Source: an uncultured Collinsella sp.
Lineage (GTDB): Bacteria > Actinomycetota > Coriobacteriia > Coriobacteriales > Coriobacteriaceae
Length of the DNA: 45,073 bases
Assembly (NCBI GenBank): GCA_900541125.1
Contig: UQIK01000021.1
Location: 1-45,073 of the forward strand
Direction: 5' to 3'
Part shown: piece by piece, positions 25,553-34,800 of the stretch
Layout: the number at the start of each line of letters is the position of its first letter
How positions within the stretch are numbered: the first letter of the stretch is position 1
Program-made: the position numbers and the translations under genes
The notes under the pieces: model-generated
Database searches by the model: none
Seen by the model: only the letters and a program-made list of their open reading frames with translations
Told to the model about the DNA's origin: nothing

Positions 25553-26512
25553 TTAGTACTTGAAGAAGCCCTCGCCCGAGCTTTCGCCCAGCTTACCTTC
25601 GTCGAGCATTTTCTTGAGGACGGACGCCATAGCCTTAAAGTTGTAGGGCATCATCATCTTTTTGAGCAGCGGGCTCACCAAGCCCGGCACCTTCTGATAC
25701 TGCATGACGATGTTGTAGGCCGTCTGGATACCAACCGTGTCGAATACGCGGAACGGGCCTTTGGGGGCACCGGTGCCACGCGTCCATGCGAGGTCGATGC
25801 TCTTGGGATCGCTCACACCCGAGACGTACAGGTCCAGGCCCGAAAGCAGCCACGGCACCAGCATGGAATTGAGCAGATAGCCGTTCTTTTCCTTGTTGAC
25901 GGGCAACGCCAGCATACGGATGTCGTTGGCAAAGTCGACGAGCTCATCGAAATAGCGCTTGTCGGTCTGGTCCTGAGCCATGACCTCGGTCATGTTGTTC
26001 TTCCAGATGGAATTGGCAAAGTGCAGCGACAGGTACTTCTCGGGGCGGCCGGTGTACTTGGCAAAGGTACTCGGCAGCAGCGTGGAGGAGTTGGTCACGA
26101 CGACGGTCTTTTGCGGGAGAACCGGGGCAAGCTTCTTGTAGAAGTCGATTTTTGCCTGGGTGTCCTCGGCCATAGACTCGATGACCAAATCGGCGTCGGC
26201 CACTGCCTTGGCAATATCGAGCTCCAGCTTGAGTGTGGAGTAGGCGCGCTCAACGGCGGCGAGTGCCGCCTCTTTGTCGAAGGGCTTGCCGCTATCGGCG
26301 ATACCGGAGCACCACTCGCCCGTGCCGTCCGCCATACCCTCGATTGCCGCGATGTACTCCTCGCGCACATGATCGATCTTGGGCTGGGTGCGGCCGATGC
26401 TGCCCTCGCTGCGCAGCCAAATCGTTACATCAAAGCCGCAGTAGGCAGCCTGAAAGGCAATCTGGCTTCCCAGCACGCCACCGCCGGCGACGCAAACGGT
26501 CTTGTAGCTCAT
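25553..26512 (-). CDS. 3-hydroxyacyl-CoA dehydrogenase family protein
   Basis: This is an NAD-dependent oxidoreductase of the 3-hydroxyacyl-CoA dehydrogenase family, acting in beta-oxidation or, in anaerobes, in butyrate-type or amino-acid fermentation. The 319-residue product has the Rossmann motif VAGGGVLGSQIAF (residues 8-20) and the ESMAEDTQAKIDFYKKL segment. The catalytic His lies in LHFANSIWKNNMTEV, and NKEKNGYLLNSMLVPWL opens the C-terminal domain. It ends GESSGEGFFKY, as the family usually does. AGAGAGGAC precedes the ATG. It is a single gene, 415 bases downstream of the activase gene in the same direction. The GGGVLG motif is slightly looser than the usual GxGxMG, so substrate class is uncertain. 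Confidence 0.87.
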   Translation of the reverse strand: MSYKTVCVAGGGVLGSQIAFQAAYCGFDVTIWLRSEGSIGRTQPKIDHVREEYIAAIEGMADGTGEWCSGIADSGKPFDKEAALAAVERAYSTLKLELDIAKAVADADLVIESMAEDTQAKIDFYKKLAPVLPQKTVVVTNSSTLLPSTFAKYTGRPEKYLSLHFANSIWKNNMTEVMAQDQTDKRYFDELVDFANDIRMLALPVNKEKNGYLLNSMLVPWLLSGLDLYVSGVSDPKSIDLAWTRGTGAPKGPFRVFDTVGIQTAYNIVMQYQKVPGLVSPLLKKMMMPYNFKAMASVLKKMLDEGKLGESSGEGFFKY

Positions 26513-26680
26513 GGGACGGTCCTCTCTTACGTAATTCCATAGATGTGTATTTATTCAACCGTAAGGAGGCCGCGAGCCGGGGGTGGGATCTATAAACGGA
26601 CGGTATTTCGCGGCGAACGGCTACATTTGTTCATTAACTCTCGATTTTGAGGCCATTTTTTGGCGCTGCTGAACCGCTGT

Positions 26681-26810
26681 TTTCGGAAGTGCGGGGAAAA
26701 ATCAGGTTTCGCCAACCAGATCGGCTTTTTTGACAACAAAACCGCAGGTCGCGGGAGTCTAAAAAGGCGGTGTGCTCAGGAGGTGCGCGTTTTTCACCGC
26801 ACTTCTGAAA
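26681..26810. repeat. Imperfect long inverted repeat in the dehydrogenase/activase gap
   Basis: Arms 26681-26701 and 26790-26810 match at 19 of 21 positions (core GAAGTGCGG-GAAAAA) around an 88-base centre. The centre contains a TTTTTT tract and no open frame of note. With the terminator at 26863-26899 it accounts for most of the 415-base gene gap. Confidence 0.75.
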
Positions 26811-26862
26811 TACGAGCCCACGGAAGGCTGCAGCGAGATCATTTGCGCAACATATGTCCAGC

Positions 26863-26899
26863 AAAAACGGGTGGTAGCCGGTACGACTACCACCCGTTT
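26863..26899 (-). terminator. Terminator of the activase gene
   Basis: In minus sense the stem ACGGGTGGTAG/CTACCACCCGT (26887-26897 with 26867-26877, 11 perfect pairs) is followed by TTTTTGCTGG. It lies 28 bases after the stop. Confidence 0.9.
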
Positions 26900-26927
26900 G
26901 TCTTATATCCGGCTCGAAGTAGGCCAA

Positions 26928-29900
26928 CTACTTCTTAATGCCGCGTCCCAGACGCTTGGCGACCGATGCAACGGCCTCCTCGCTGGCCGGTCCGCAGCTC
27001 ACGCAGCCATCATGGGCACGCATCTGGCCGGTGACCTCGTCCATCGCGAGCGGCGCCACCTTCTCGAGCTTAAAGCCCTTGCCGGCGCGCATGTTTTCCT
27101 TGGCAACGCTGATCATGAGCTTAATGCGGTTGAGCTGGTTGACCTCGGACGCACCGGGGTCGTAGTCCACCGCAACGATGTTGCTCTCGGGATGTTGACG
27201 GCGCAGCTCCTTAATCACGGCCTTGCCCACCACGTGGTTGGGCAGGCACGCGAAGGGCTGCGTGCAGATGATGTTGGGCGCACCGTGATCGATCAGGTCG
27301 AGCATCTCGGCCGTGAGCAGCCACCCCTCGCCCATGTTGTTGCACACCGAAAGCACCGTACGGGCCTTGTCGGCCATGGTGCCGATGCGCTCGGGTGCCT
27401 CAAAGCGGCGGGACTTCTCGAGCATCTCCTCCACCGGCGTGCGCATCCAGTCCACGAGCTTGATGAGCGCCTGCATACCAGCGCGCGTGGTAGCGGAGCT
27501 TCCCAACTCGTCCTTCTGCAGCTCGGCGTTGCTCATGGAGTACAGGAAGAAGTCGAGCAGGCCCGGTACTACGGCCTCGCAGCCCTCGCGCTCGATAACG
27601 TCGACCACGTGGTTGTTGGCCGTGGGATGGAACTTGACCAGGATCTCGCCGACCACGCCCACGCGCGGCTTGGTGCCCTCGCCCGCAAGCGGCATGGTGT
27701 CGAACGCACGGATGGCCTCGCGGCACAGCTTGGTGTAGTTGTGGCGGTTGAACTTGGGCGCCAGCTTGCGGGCGCGCGCCATGTACTCCTCGTAGAGCGC
27801 GTTGGCGGCACCGGGCGTTGCCTCGTACGGACGGCAGCGGTAGAGCATCTGCATCATCACGTCACCAAAGAGCACCGCGTAGACTGCCTGCTTAAGCAGC
27901 GCCGGCGTAATCTTGAAGCCGGGGTTGTCCTCGCCGAGTGCCACGGCCGAAAGCGAGATTACCGGGATCTCGGGGTGGCCGCTCTCGCGCAGGGCCTTGC
28001 GGATGAGCGCGATGTAGTTGGTGGCACGGCAGCCGCCGCCGGTCTGGCTGATAACCACAGCCGTCTTGGACAGGTCGTACCGGCCGCTCTCGACGGCCTC
28101 CATAATCTGGCCCGTTACCAGAATCGACGGGTAGCAAATGTCATTGTTCACATAGCGCAAGCCAGCCTCGACGGCATCGTGGTCAGTCGAGGGCAGCAGC
28201 TCCAAGTTGTAGCCGGCACCGCGGAACACCTCTTTGACCAGGTCAAAGTGGATTGGCGCCATCTGCGGGCACAGGATGGTGTAGCCTTCCTCGCGCATCT
28301 GCTCGGTAAAGGGCACCTTGGGCCACGCGGTCGAAGCGCTCTCGCGCTGAGCCTCAAACGTGTACTTGCGGCTCGCGAACGCGGGGGCATCCGTGGAGGG
28401 TGCCACCGGCGCGGCATCGCCCTGCTCGTAGGCCTCGCCCGCGGCCATGGCCTCGGCCAAGCGCTCGGCCTCCTGGTCCTTGAGCGCTGCCATGAGCGAG
28501 CGGATGCGGATGCGCGCGGCGCCCAGGTTGGATACCTCGTCGATCTTGAGCACGGTGTAGATCTTGCCGCTGGCCTCCAGAATCTCCTGCACCTGGTCGG
28601 TGGTCAGAGCGTCCAGGCCACAGCCGAAAGAGTTGAGCTGAATCAGGTCCAGGTCGTTGCGCATCGTCACAAAACGGGCGACGGCGTACAGGCGGCTGTG
28701 GTACATCCACTGGTCGACGACGCGAATCGGACGCTCGGGCTTTACCAAATGCGCAAGCGAATCCTCGGTAAAGACCGCAAAGCCAAAGCTCGAGATAAGC
28801 TCGGGCAGGGCATGGTTGATCTCGGGGTCGTTATGGTAGGGACGACCGGCGAGCACGATGCCGTGGCCGCCGTGGTCCTCGACCCACTTAAGAGCCTCCT
28901 CGCCCATCGTCTGGATATCCTCGTGGAAACGCGCGTCGGCCTCAAAGGCAGCGTTGACGGCGGCATCGACCTCGGAGCGCGTGATCTTGGGACCGCGCAC
29001 GCGACCGCGACCGGCCTCAGCATCGGCCACACGGTCGACGGCGAGCACCTGGTATAGACGGCGCTTGAGCTCGGTCTTGTCGTGATAGGGCACAAACGGG
29101 TACAGGAACTCGATGTTCTGCTCGCGGATCTCGTCGATATTGAGCGCCAGCGCCGTGGGGTAGCTCATGACGATGGGGCAGTTGTAACAGTTGCCGGCGG
29201 TCGGATCCTCCTTGCGCTCCCAGCGCACGCACGGCATCCAAATGAAGTCGACATCGCGGTCGATAAGGTTCATCACGTGGCCGTGGCTCATCTTGGCCGG
29301 ATAGCACACGCTCTCGGACGGCATGGACTCGATGCCCGCCTGGTAGGTCTTCTTGCTCGACTGGTCGGACAGCTGCACGCTAAAGCCCAGGCGTGTAAAG
29401 AACGCGTGCCAGAAGGGGTAGTTCTCGTACATGTTGAGTGCGCGCGGGATGCCGACGGTGCCGCGCGGGGCCTCGTCGGGGCTCAGCACCTCGCGGTTAA
29501 AGAGCAGCTCGTTTTTCTTTTTGAAGAGGTTGGGGGCCTCGGTCTTCTGCTTTTTGTGGCCAGCGCCCTTCTCGCAGCGGTTGCCGGTAATGAAGCGCCT
29601 GCCGCCGCCAAAGTCGTTGACGGTAAGCTGGCAGTTGTTAGAGCAACGGCCGCAGCGGACATGCTTTTGCGTCACGGTGAGGTGCGCGATGTCCTCGGCC
29701 GAAAGGATGGTCGAGGTGCCGTTCGCGCCGGCGCGATCGCGGGCGAGCAGGGCCGCACCGTAGGCGCCCATGCAGCCGGCGATGTCGGGACGCACGGCGT
29801 GCACACCGGTGAGCTGCTCAAACGCGCGCAGCGTGGCGTCGGACATAAAGGTGCCGCCCTGGACGATCACCTGGCTGCCGATCTCCTTGGGGTCGCGCAG

Positions 29901-31709
29901 CTTAATGACCTTGAACAGGGCATTCTTGATGACGGAATAGGACAGGCCGGCCGCGATGTCGCCCACCGTGGCGCCTTCCTTTTGCGCCTGTTTAACGCGC
30001 GAGTTCATAAAGACCGTGCAGCGGCTACCCAGGTCGACGGGGGCCTTGGCATGGATGGCGGCGTCGGCGAACGCGCGCACGTCCATGTTCATAGAGACGG
30101 CGAAACTCTCGATAAAGCTGCCGCAACCCGACGAGCAGGCCTCGTTGAGCATGATGTGCTCGATAACACCGTCCTTGACGCGCAGGCACTTCATGTCCTG
30201 GCCGCCGATGTCCAGGATGAACTCGACGCCGGGCAGGAATGCCTTGGCGCCGCGCAGGTGCGCGACGGTCTCAATCTCGCCGGAGTCGGCCTTGAGGGCC
30301 TCGATGAGCAGCGCCTCGCCGTAGCCCGTAGTGGTCACGTGGCCGATGGTGCAGCCCGCGGGAATGTGCTTGTAGAAATCGGCCATGATGACCTTGGCCG
30401 TGCCCAGGATGTCGCCGTTGTTGTTACCGTACCAGGTGTGCAACAGCTGGCCGTCCTCGCCCACGAGCGCGGCCTTCATGGTGGTGGAGCCGGCGTCGAT
30501 GCCGATGAACACGCGGCCGGTGTAGCCGTCGAGTTTGCCCTTGGGGACGACTTCCTGGTCGTGGCGGGTCTTGAACTCGGCAAAGTCCTCGTCGGTGGCA
30601 AAGAGCGGATCCAGGCGCTCGACCTCGGCACCCTGCGTGTCACCCAGGGCATCGATGGCCTCGATGAGCTGCGGGAACGTGTTGAGCTTATTGGACTCGT
30701 GCGCCATGGCGGCGCCGCTCGCCACAAACAGGTGGGCGTTTTGGGGCACGATGCGGTGCTCCTCGTCCAGGTTGAGCGTGAGGTAGAAGCGGTGGCGCAG
30801 CTCGGAGAGATACTGCAGCGGGCCGCCCAGGAAGGCGACGTTGCCGCGGATGGGACGGCCGCACGCCAGGCCCGAGATGGTCTGGGTCACGACAGCCTGG
30901 AAGATGGAGGCGGCCACGTCCTCGGGGCGGGCGCCCTCGTTGAGCAGCGGCTGCACGTCAGTCTTGGCAAAGACGCCGCAGCGACTGGCGATGGGATAGA
31001 TGGTGGTGGCGTTGGCCGCGAGTTCGTTAAGGCCGCTGGCGTCGGTGTGCAGCAGGGTTGCCATCTGATCGATGAAGGCGCCCGTACCGCCGGCGCAGGT
31101 GCCGTTCATGCGCTGCTCGATGCCGTTATCGAAGTAGATGATCTTGGCGTCCTCGCCGCCCAGCTCGATGGCGACATCGGTGGCCGGGATGAGGGTCTCG
31201 ACGGCACGCTTGCTGGCGATGACCTCCTGGACAAACTCCAGGTCGAGCCACTGGGACAGCAGCAGGCCGCCCGAGCCGGTAATGGCGCAGGTCATCTGGG
31301 CCGTCGGCAGCACGGTCGCAGCGCCCTCGAACAGGTCGCGGGCGCAAGCGCGGACGTCGGTGTGGTGGCGCTGGTACTTGGCGTAGACGATCTGGTTGTC
31401 GTCGTTGAGCACGGCAAGCTTGACGGTGGTGGAGCCCACGTCGATGCCCAGATGCAGGTTGCCGCGGGCGTTCTCGGAGTTGAAAATTGCGCCTTCGGGG
31501 GCGTGGGCGGCGGCTACGGGCTCAGCGGCGGTGGCGGGCTCGCTAGCGACGGACGTCTCCCCTGCCGCGTTCTTGGCATCGGCAACTGCCACGGCAACTT
31601 TCTCGGCAGCTGCGGTCGCGGCCTTCTGCGCGGCATCCACCACGGCGGGTGCAGCCTCACGCGCGGCAGCGACCATACGCTCCTTAATGCCCTCGACGAG
31701 TTTGCTCAT
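26928..31709 (-). CDS. Giant acyl-CoA dehydratase activase (BcrAD/BadFG + DUF2229)
   Basis: Members are ATP-dependent activators that feed low-potential electrons to 2-hydroxyacyl-CoA dehydratases or benzoyl-CoA-type reductases. The 1593-residue product has: an Ala-rich helical N-terminus (1-80); a first ASKHA ATPase module (GIDVGSTT 88-95, cluster cysteines C205 in NGTCAGGTG and C244 in SRCGVF); a second module (GIDAGSTT 403-410, C524/C529 in NEACSSGCGSF, C564 in SRCTVF); a Cys-rich link (HVRCGRCSNNCQ, GNRCEKG); and a DUF2229/HgdB-like C-terminal half with several conserved cysteines. GAGGAGAGACA precedes the ATG. The TetR gene ends 11 bases upstream, so the two are probably one operon. No separate dehydratase subunits are nearby. 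Confidence 0.88.
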   Translation of the reverse strand: MSKLVEGIKERMVAAAREAAPAVVDAAQKAATAAAEKVAVAVADAKNAAGETSVASEPATAAEPVAAAHAPEGAIFNSENARGNLHLGIDVGSTTVKLAVLNDDNQIVYAKYQRHHTDVRACARDLFEGAATVLPTAQMTCAITGSGGLLLSQWLDLEFVQEVIASKRAVETLIPATDVAIELGGEDAKIIYFDNGIEQRMNGTCAGGTGAFIDQMATLLHTDASGLNELAANATTIYPIASRCGVFAKTDVQPLLNEGARPEDVAASIFQAVVTQTISGLACGRPIRGNVAFLGGPLQYLSELRHRFYLTLNLDEEHRIVPQNAHLFVASGAAMAHESNKLNTFPQLIEAIDALGDTQGAEVERLDPLFATDEDFAEFKTRHDQEVVPKGKLDGYTGRVFIGIDAGSTTMKAALVGEDGQLLHTWYGNNNGDILGTAKVIMADFYKHIPAGCTIGHVTTTGYGEALLIEALKADSGEIETVAHLRGAKAFLPGVEFILDIGGQDMKCLRVKDGVIEHIMLNEACSSGCGSFIESFAVSMNMDVRAFADAAIHAKAPVDLGSRCTVFMNSRVKQAQKEGATVGDIAAGLSYSVIKNALFKVIKLRDPKEIGSQVIVQGGTFMSDATLRAFEQLTGVHAVRPDIAGCMGAYGAALLARDRAGANGTSTILSAEDIAHLTVTQKHVRCGRCSNNCQLTVNDFGGGRRFITGNRCEKGAGHKKQKTEAPNLFKKKNELLFNREVLSPDEAPRGTVGIPRALNMYENYPFWHAFFTRLGFSVQLSDQSSKKTYQAGIESMPSESVCYPAKMSHGHVMNLIDRDVDFIWMPCVRWERKEDPTAGNCYNCPIVMSYPTALALNIDEIREQNIEFLYPFVPYHDKTELKRRLYQVLAVDRVADAEAGRGRVRGPKITRSEVDAAVNAAFEADARFHEDIQTMGEEALKWVEDHGGHGIVLAGRPYHNDPEINHALPELISSFGFAVFTEDSLAHLVKPERPIRVVDQWMYHSRLYAVARFVTMRNDLDLIQLNSFGCGLDALTTDQVQEILEASGKIYTVLKIDEVSNLGAARIRIRSLMAALKDQEAERLAEAMAAGEAYEQGDAAPVAPSTDAPAFASRKYTFEAQRESASTAWPKVPFTEQMREEGYTILCPQMAPIHFDLVKEVFRGAGYNLELLPSTDHDAVEAGLRYVNNDICYPSILVTGQIMEAVESGRYDLSKTAVVISQTGGGCRATNYIALIRKALRESGHPEIPVISLSAVALGEDNPGFKITPALLKQAVYAVLFGDVMMQMLYRCRPYEATPGAANALYEEYMARARKLAPKFNRHNYTKLCREAIRAFDTMPLAGEGTKPRVGVVGEILVKFHPTANNHVVDVIEREGCEAVVPGLLDFFLYSMSNAELQKDELGSSATTRAGMQALIKLVDWMRTPVEEMLEKSRRFEAPERIGTMADKARTVLSVCNNMGEGWLLTAEMLDLIDHGAPNIICTQPFACLPNHVVGKAVIKELRRQHPESNIVAVDYDPGASEVNQLNRIKLMISVAKENMRAGKGFKLEKVAPLAMDEVTGQMRAHDGCVSCGPASEEAVASVAKRLGRGIKK

Positions 31710-31720
31710 TGTCTCTCCTC

Positions 31721-32431
31721 TTAGTTGTTGGACTCGACGGTTGCGGTGGTGTCGACCGCGTCCTCGAGCTGCAGGTTCAATAGCTTCATGCCGTATTCCG
31801 GCACGTTGATATCGATGGGTTGGCCATACAGGTCGCCGGGGCGCACAAAGGCGATAACCGTCATAATGCGCGCCATGGTCTCGGGCGATTCAGAAAGGTC
31901 ACGCTCAAACCAACGCTGGATCATGCCGACCTCGGCACTCACGACATAGGTAACGTAGTAGTCAAAGAAGGTGCCCAGCGCCAAGCCCAAAATGCCCGTC
32001 TGTGCACGCGGCACCACGGCCTCGCGTGCGGTATCGATGATCTTTTTAATAAAGGCGGGGTCGCCGCCCGGGCCCAGCAGCGATCCGATTAAATCGCGGT
32101 TGGCCGCAAGGTAGCGCAGCAACTCAACCGAACCGGGTGCCGGCTCGAGCTCATCGATGTTGTGATAGAGATCGGGCAGCTGAGCTGCGGTGATGAGCTC
32201 AATGCGCTCACGGATCTCGGCCAGCAAGCCGTCCTCGATTTGATTGATAAAGTCGGGGATATCGCGGTAGTGCGAATAGAACGTGCGGCGCGTAAGGCCA
32301 GCGCGCTCGGTGAGCGACGCGACATTAATGCGCGAAAGGTCACCGCTTTCGGCAAGCTCGCTGGCAAGTGCCTGGCGAAGGGCACGCTGCGAGCGAAGGG
32401 ACCGGCGGTCGCATTTTTCGAGCTGGGACAA
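31721..32431 (-). CDS. TetR family regulator of the activase operon
   Basis: The 236-residue product has an N-terminal helix-turn-helix of TetR type (SRINVASLTERAGLTRRTFY, then SHYRDIPDFINQIEDGLLAE), with a slightly divergent helix 1, and a helical ligand or dimer domain. The region resembles the TetR-like C-terminal domain seen in DhaS-type proteins. It starts upstream of the activase gene with an 11-base gap, so it is first in the operon and probably autoregulated through the inverted repeats at 32454-32495. The ligand is unknown; a CoA ester or hydroxy acid would make sense from context only. Confidence 0.85.
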   Translation of the reverse strand: MSQLEKCDRRSLRSQRALRQALASELAESGDLSRINVASLTERAGLTRRTFYSHYRDIPDFINQIEDGLLAEIRERIELITAAQLPDLYHNIDELEPAPGSVELLRYLAANRDLIGSLLGPGGDPAFIKKIIDTAREAVVPRAQTGILGLALGTFFDYYVTYVVSAEVGMIQRWFERDLSESPETMARIMTVIAFVRPGDLYGQPIDINVPEYGMKLLNLQLEDAVDTTATVESNN

Positions 32432-32453
32432 GCGTCCTCCTTGTTACTCAGCC

Positions 32454-32495
32454 TGTGCGCTATTGCACAGTGCGAGTATTATTGCACACCGTGTG
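32454..32495. promoter_or_regulatory. Candidate TetR operator cluster
   Basis: Overlapping inverted repeats share the half-site TGTGC/GCACA: TGTGCGCTATTGCACA at 32454-32469, then GTGC...TTGCAC across 32470-32487, then CACACCGTGTG around 32485-32495. They lie 23-64 bases upstream of the TetR start, where a promoter should be. A TTGATA at 32496-32501 (minus sense) could be a -35 box, but the -10 is unclear. Confidence 0.55.
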
Positions 32496-32521
32496 TATCA
32501 ACACGTAAAGGCAATATTTGG

Positions 32522-32554
32522 AATGTGACAAAGGGCCTGTCCCTTCGTCACATT
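32522..32554 (+). repeat. CCTGTCCC-core hairpin, copy 5
   Basis: Perfect arms AATGTGAC (32522-32529) and GTCACATT (32547-32554) enclose AAAGGGCCTGTCCCTTC, itself partly self-complementary (AAGGG/CCCTT). The right arm contains two bases of the HAD gene stop codon (32553-32555). Confidence 0.85.
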
Positions 32555-33410
32555 ATTCGATGACGGTGCGGGAGTTTTGTTTGCGCATGGTGGCGAGCAT
32601 GTGTTTGGGGACGGCGTGGACCATGCAGCTGCCGATAGTCGCGCTCGCGGCGGCCTTGGCCGCGTCACTGCCGTTTTTGGTCGCGTAGCTGTGGCGGAAA
32701 CGCTTGAGCATGGCGATGTCGTTGCCGCCGTCGCCGTAAACCGCGACCTCATCCTCGGTAATACCGTAGTAGCCCGCCAGCCAGGCCACGCTCTCGCCCT
32801 TGTTGCACGCCACGTCCGTGATCTCGAACATCACCGGATCGAACGGCGCGTTGACCACGCGGTCCGATCGCTCGGCCAAATATGCTTTAAGGTCACGCTC
32901 CAGCTCGGGTGAGGTCACGCGACAATTGATCTTGCATACATCGTGACGCAAGATATCGCCGATCGACTGATCGAAATACTGATCCTCATGATACCCGCCA
33001 CGTGCACGCATGCCGCGCATCACAATACGCTTGATGGGGCTGTCCTTTTTAAAGCCCGCCTGATGCATCTCGAACGAACCGCTCGAGAACATGCCATCGG
33101 GTGTGGAGCAATCAAAGCAAATGTCCGGGAATGCCTTGAGCAGCTCCTCGGTAACCTGCGGATCGATGGTCCAGGTTTTGAGCACCTCGCCATGACTGTC
33201 GCGCACGATGGAGCCGTTAGAGCAGCAGGCATCGAGCGCCAGCCCCGTAAAGCCATGCTCGCCGATTGGCAACGTCGAGCGCCCGGTCGCGGGAACCACA
33301 TGCAGGCCAGCCTCGGTCAGCTCGCGAATGGCACGGCGGATGGTCCCATCCGCCTCATGCAGGGCGTTCAGTAGCGTTCCGTCTAAGTCACTCGCAAACA
33401 TCTTGATCAT
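32553..33410 (-). CDS. HAD superfamily hydrolase, Cof-type phosphatase
   Basis: The product is a cytosolic phosphatase of the HAD IIB (Cof) group, usually acting on sugar phosphates or similar small molecules. The 285 residues start with motif I FASDLDGTLLNALHEADG. They include motif II (PATGRS), a cap domain from about residue 85 to 190, the Lys of motif III region (NKGESVAWL) and motif IV GDGGNDIAMLKRF. GGAGAGGC precedes the ATG. A TACAAT box (33439-33444, minus sense) with a TTGTTT 19 bases upstream may be its promoter. The gene is monocistronic and its stop lies in hairpin copy 5. Confidence 0.92.
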   Translation of the reverse strand: MIKMFASDLDGTLLNALHEADGTIRRAIRELTEAGLHVVPATGRSTLPIGEHGFTGLALDACCSNGSIVRDSHGEVLKTWTIDPQVTEELLKAFPDICFDCSTPDGMFSSGSFEMHQAGFKKDSPIKRIVMRGMRARGGYHEDQYFDQSIGDILRHDVCKINCRVTSPELERDLKAYLAERSDRVVNAPFDPVMFEITDVACNKGESVAWLAGYYGITEDEVAVYGDGGNDIAMLKRFRHSYATKNGSDAAKAAASATIGSCMVHAVPKHMLATMRKQNSRTVIE

Positions 33411-33524
33411 GGGCGTGCCTCTCCTTCGTCTGCACGATATTGTAGACGAGAACGGGCGCGCCCAAACAATGGCGTCCCGGCGCGACGTGCCACTGCCTCC
33501 ACAAATTCACGGTGCCCCAGTGCC

Positions 33525-34787
33525 TTAAGACATTCGCCATAAGCGACTTTTCAGCCGATAAAACAGCGCTGTCATCAACGTCAGCACCGCCAACATTCCT
33601 GCGAGTACAATCGCCGGAGTCCATCGATCATATGCGAGCCCGTAAACCAATTGGCCAATAGGCATTGCGCAGGAAAGCGCCATGTAAACGAGTGCCAGCA
33701 CTTTTCCGCAGAGTTCCTTTGGCGCTGACCGCTGAACGAATGAAACGACTTCAACCGATGTAACGCTTGCCCACGCCATGACCCATGCCGAGCCGGCCGC
33801 AAGCGCGACAAACGCAAATTCGTTAGGACCGCTCAGTAGCGTGACAATAATCGGTACGACTCCTAAACAGATCATCGCAACATATCGACATATGCCCTTG
33901 AAGGAAAAACGATGCGGCCAAATACCGACCAAACCACTGCCGGCAAGACCACCTAAGCCCATAGCCACCTCAATAATCCCAACAAAGGATGACTGCATTC
34001 CGAGATGCTTTGCAACAATAACGGGAGCACCAATCGTTAACCCAACTAACGCAAGGTTCAAAATAGCCGCAAGCAAAAACACAACGAGCAATGATGCGTT
34101 TTGAAACAGGTACCGAATCGACTCCCGAAAATCGCTTCGGCATGTCGAGCAAGTCGTACTGTCCCCTGTCATTCCAGATGAGGCATTTTGCTTGAGTGCG
34201 CCCCCGAACAGTAGGGCTGACATCGCAAACGTCAACGCCGCGGTTTCGCATAGAGCATCGATACCAAAGCACCCATAGACTGCCGTCCCGACTACAGGCC
34301 CCAAGATATTGCTCGCCATGGTTATCTGCGAGACCAACGCAGTGGCACGCTCAACCTTTTCTGGGCCCGTCATGCGCACCGTCTCAATTTGAAGCATCGG
34401 CTTCAGCAGCGATTGGATGCCATATTGGACGCAAAGCATTGCTGCCACGACAACCGCAAGAGGCAGCGAACACTTCATGGGGATAAACAGCAGTGATGCA
34501 GCCATCAGAACAATGCCGAGCACCACAAGAACCCCGCGATGTCTTCCCCGATCCGCTAAAATCCCGCCAACCGGAGTCGCGAGCACGCCCGGTATGAACG
34601 CTATCGCCGCGACGGCGCCATATAACGTTGACGAGCCGCTGCAATCGAACAAGTAAAGCGGGCACGCAAAGCACAGTGCCGACAACATCGAATACGCGCA
34701 CAGCTGTGCAACAAGAAGCTCCGCGAGTCTAATTGACCGCACTGTTTTTGATTCCAACGAGGCACTGACGTCTCTCAGGCCAGCCAT
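33525..34787 (-). CDS. MFS transporter, probable drug exporter
   Basis: The 420-residue product is a 12-span major facilitator protein. It has motif A between spans 2 and 3 (GGILADRGRHRGVLVV) and the usual central cytoplasmic loop (SGMTGDSTTCSTCRSD). The start is ATG 34785-34787 with GGGGGCGG before it; the frame extends to 34865 but would run through operator sequence. Base composition is visibly lower in GC (near 42 % in sample lines) than in neighbours (about 60 %), suggesting transfer. Upstream on the same strand lies a TetR regulator, with two matching operators in the gap, so export is probably induced by a ligand of that regulator. The substrate is unknown. Confidence 0.87.
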   Translation of the reverse strand: MAGLRDVSASLESKTVRSIRLAELLVAQLCAYSMLSALCFACPLYLFDCSGSSTLYGAVAAIAFIPGVLATPVGGILADRGRHRGVLVVLGIVLMAASLLFIPMKCSLPLAVVVAAMLCVQYGIQSLLKPMLQIETVRMTGPEKVERATALVSQITMASNILGPVVGTAVYGCFGIDALCETAALTFAMSALLFGGALKQNASSGMTGDSTTCSTCRSDFRESIRYLFQNASLLVVFLLAAILNLALVGLTIGAPVIVAKHLGMQSSFVGIIEVAMGLGGLAGSGLVGIWPHRFSFKGICRYVAMICLGVVPIIVTLLSGPNEFAFVALAAGSAWVMAWASVTSVEVVSFVQRSAPKELCGKVLALVYMALSCAMPIGQLVYGLAYDRWTPAIVLAGMLAVLTLMTALFYRLKSRLWRMS

Positions 34788-34800
34788 AAGTCCGCCCCCT

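Noticed and set aside
26772..31724. Two long plus-strand frames (about 760 and 880 codons) opposite the activase gene
   Set aside because: They are antisense shadows; the minus strand carries two complete ATPase modules and cluster cysteines.
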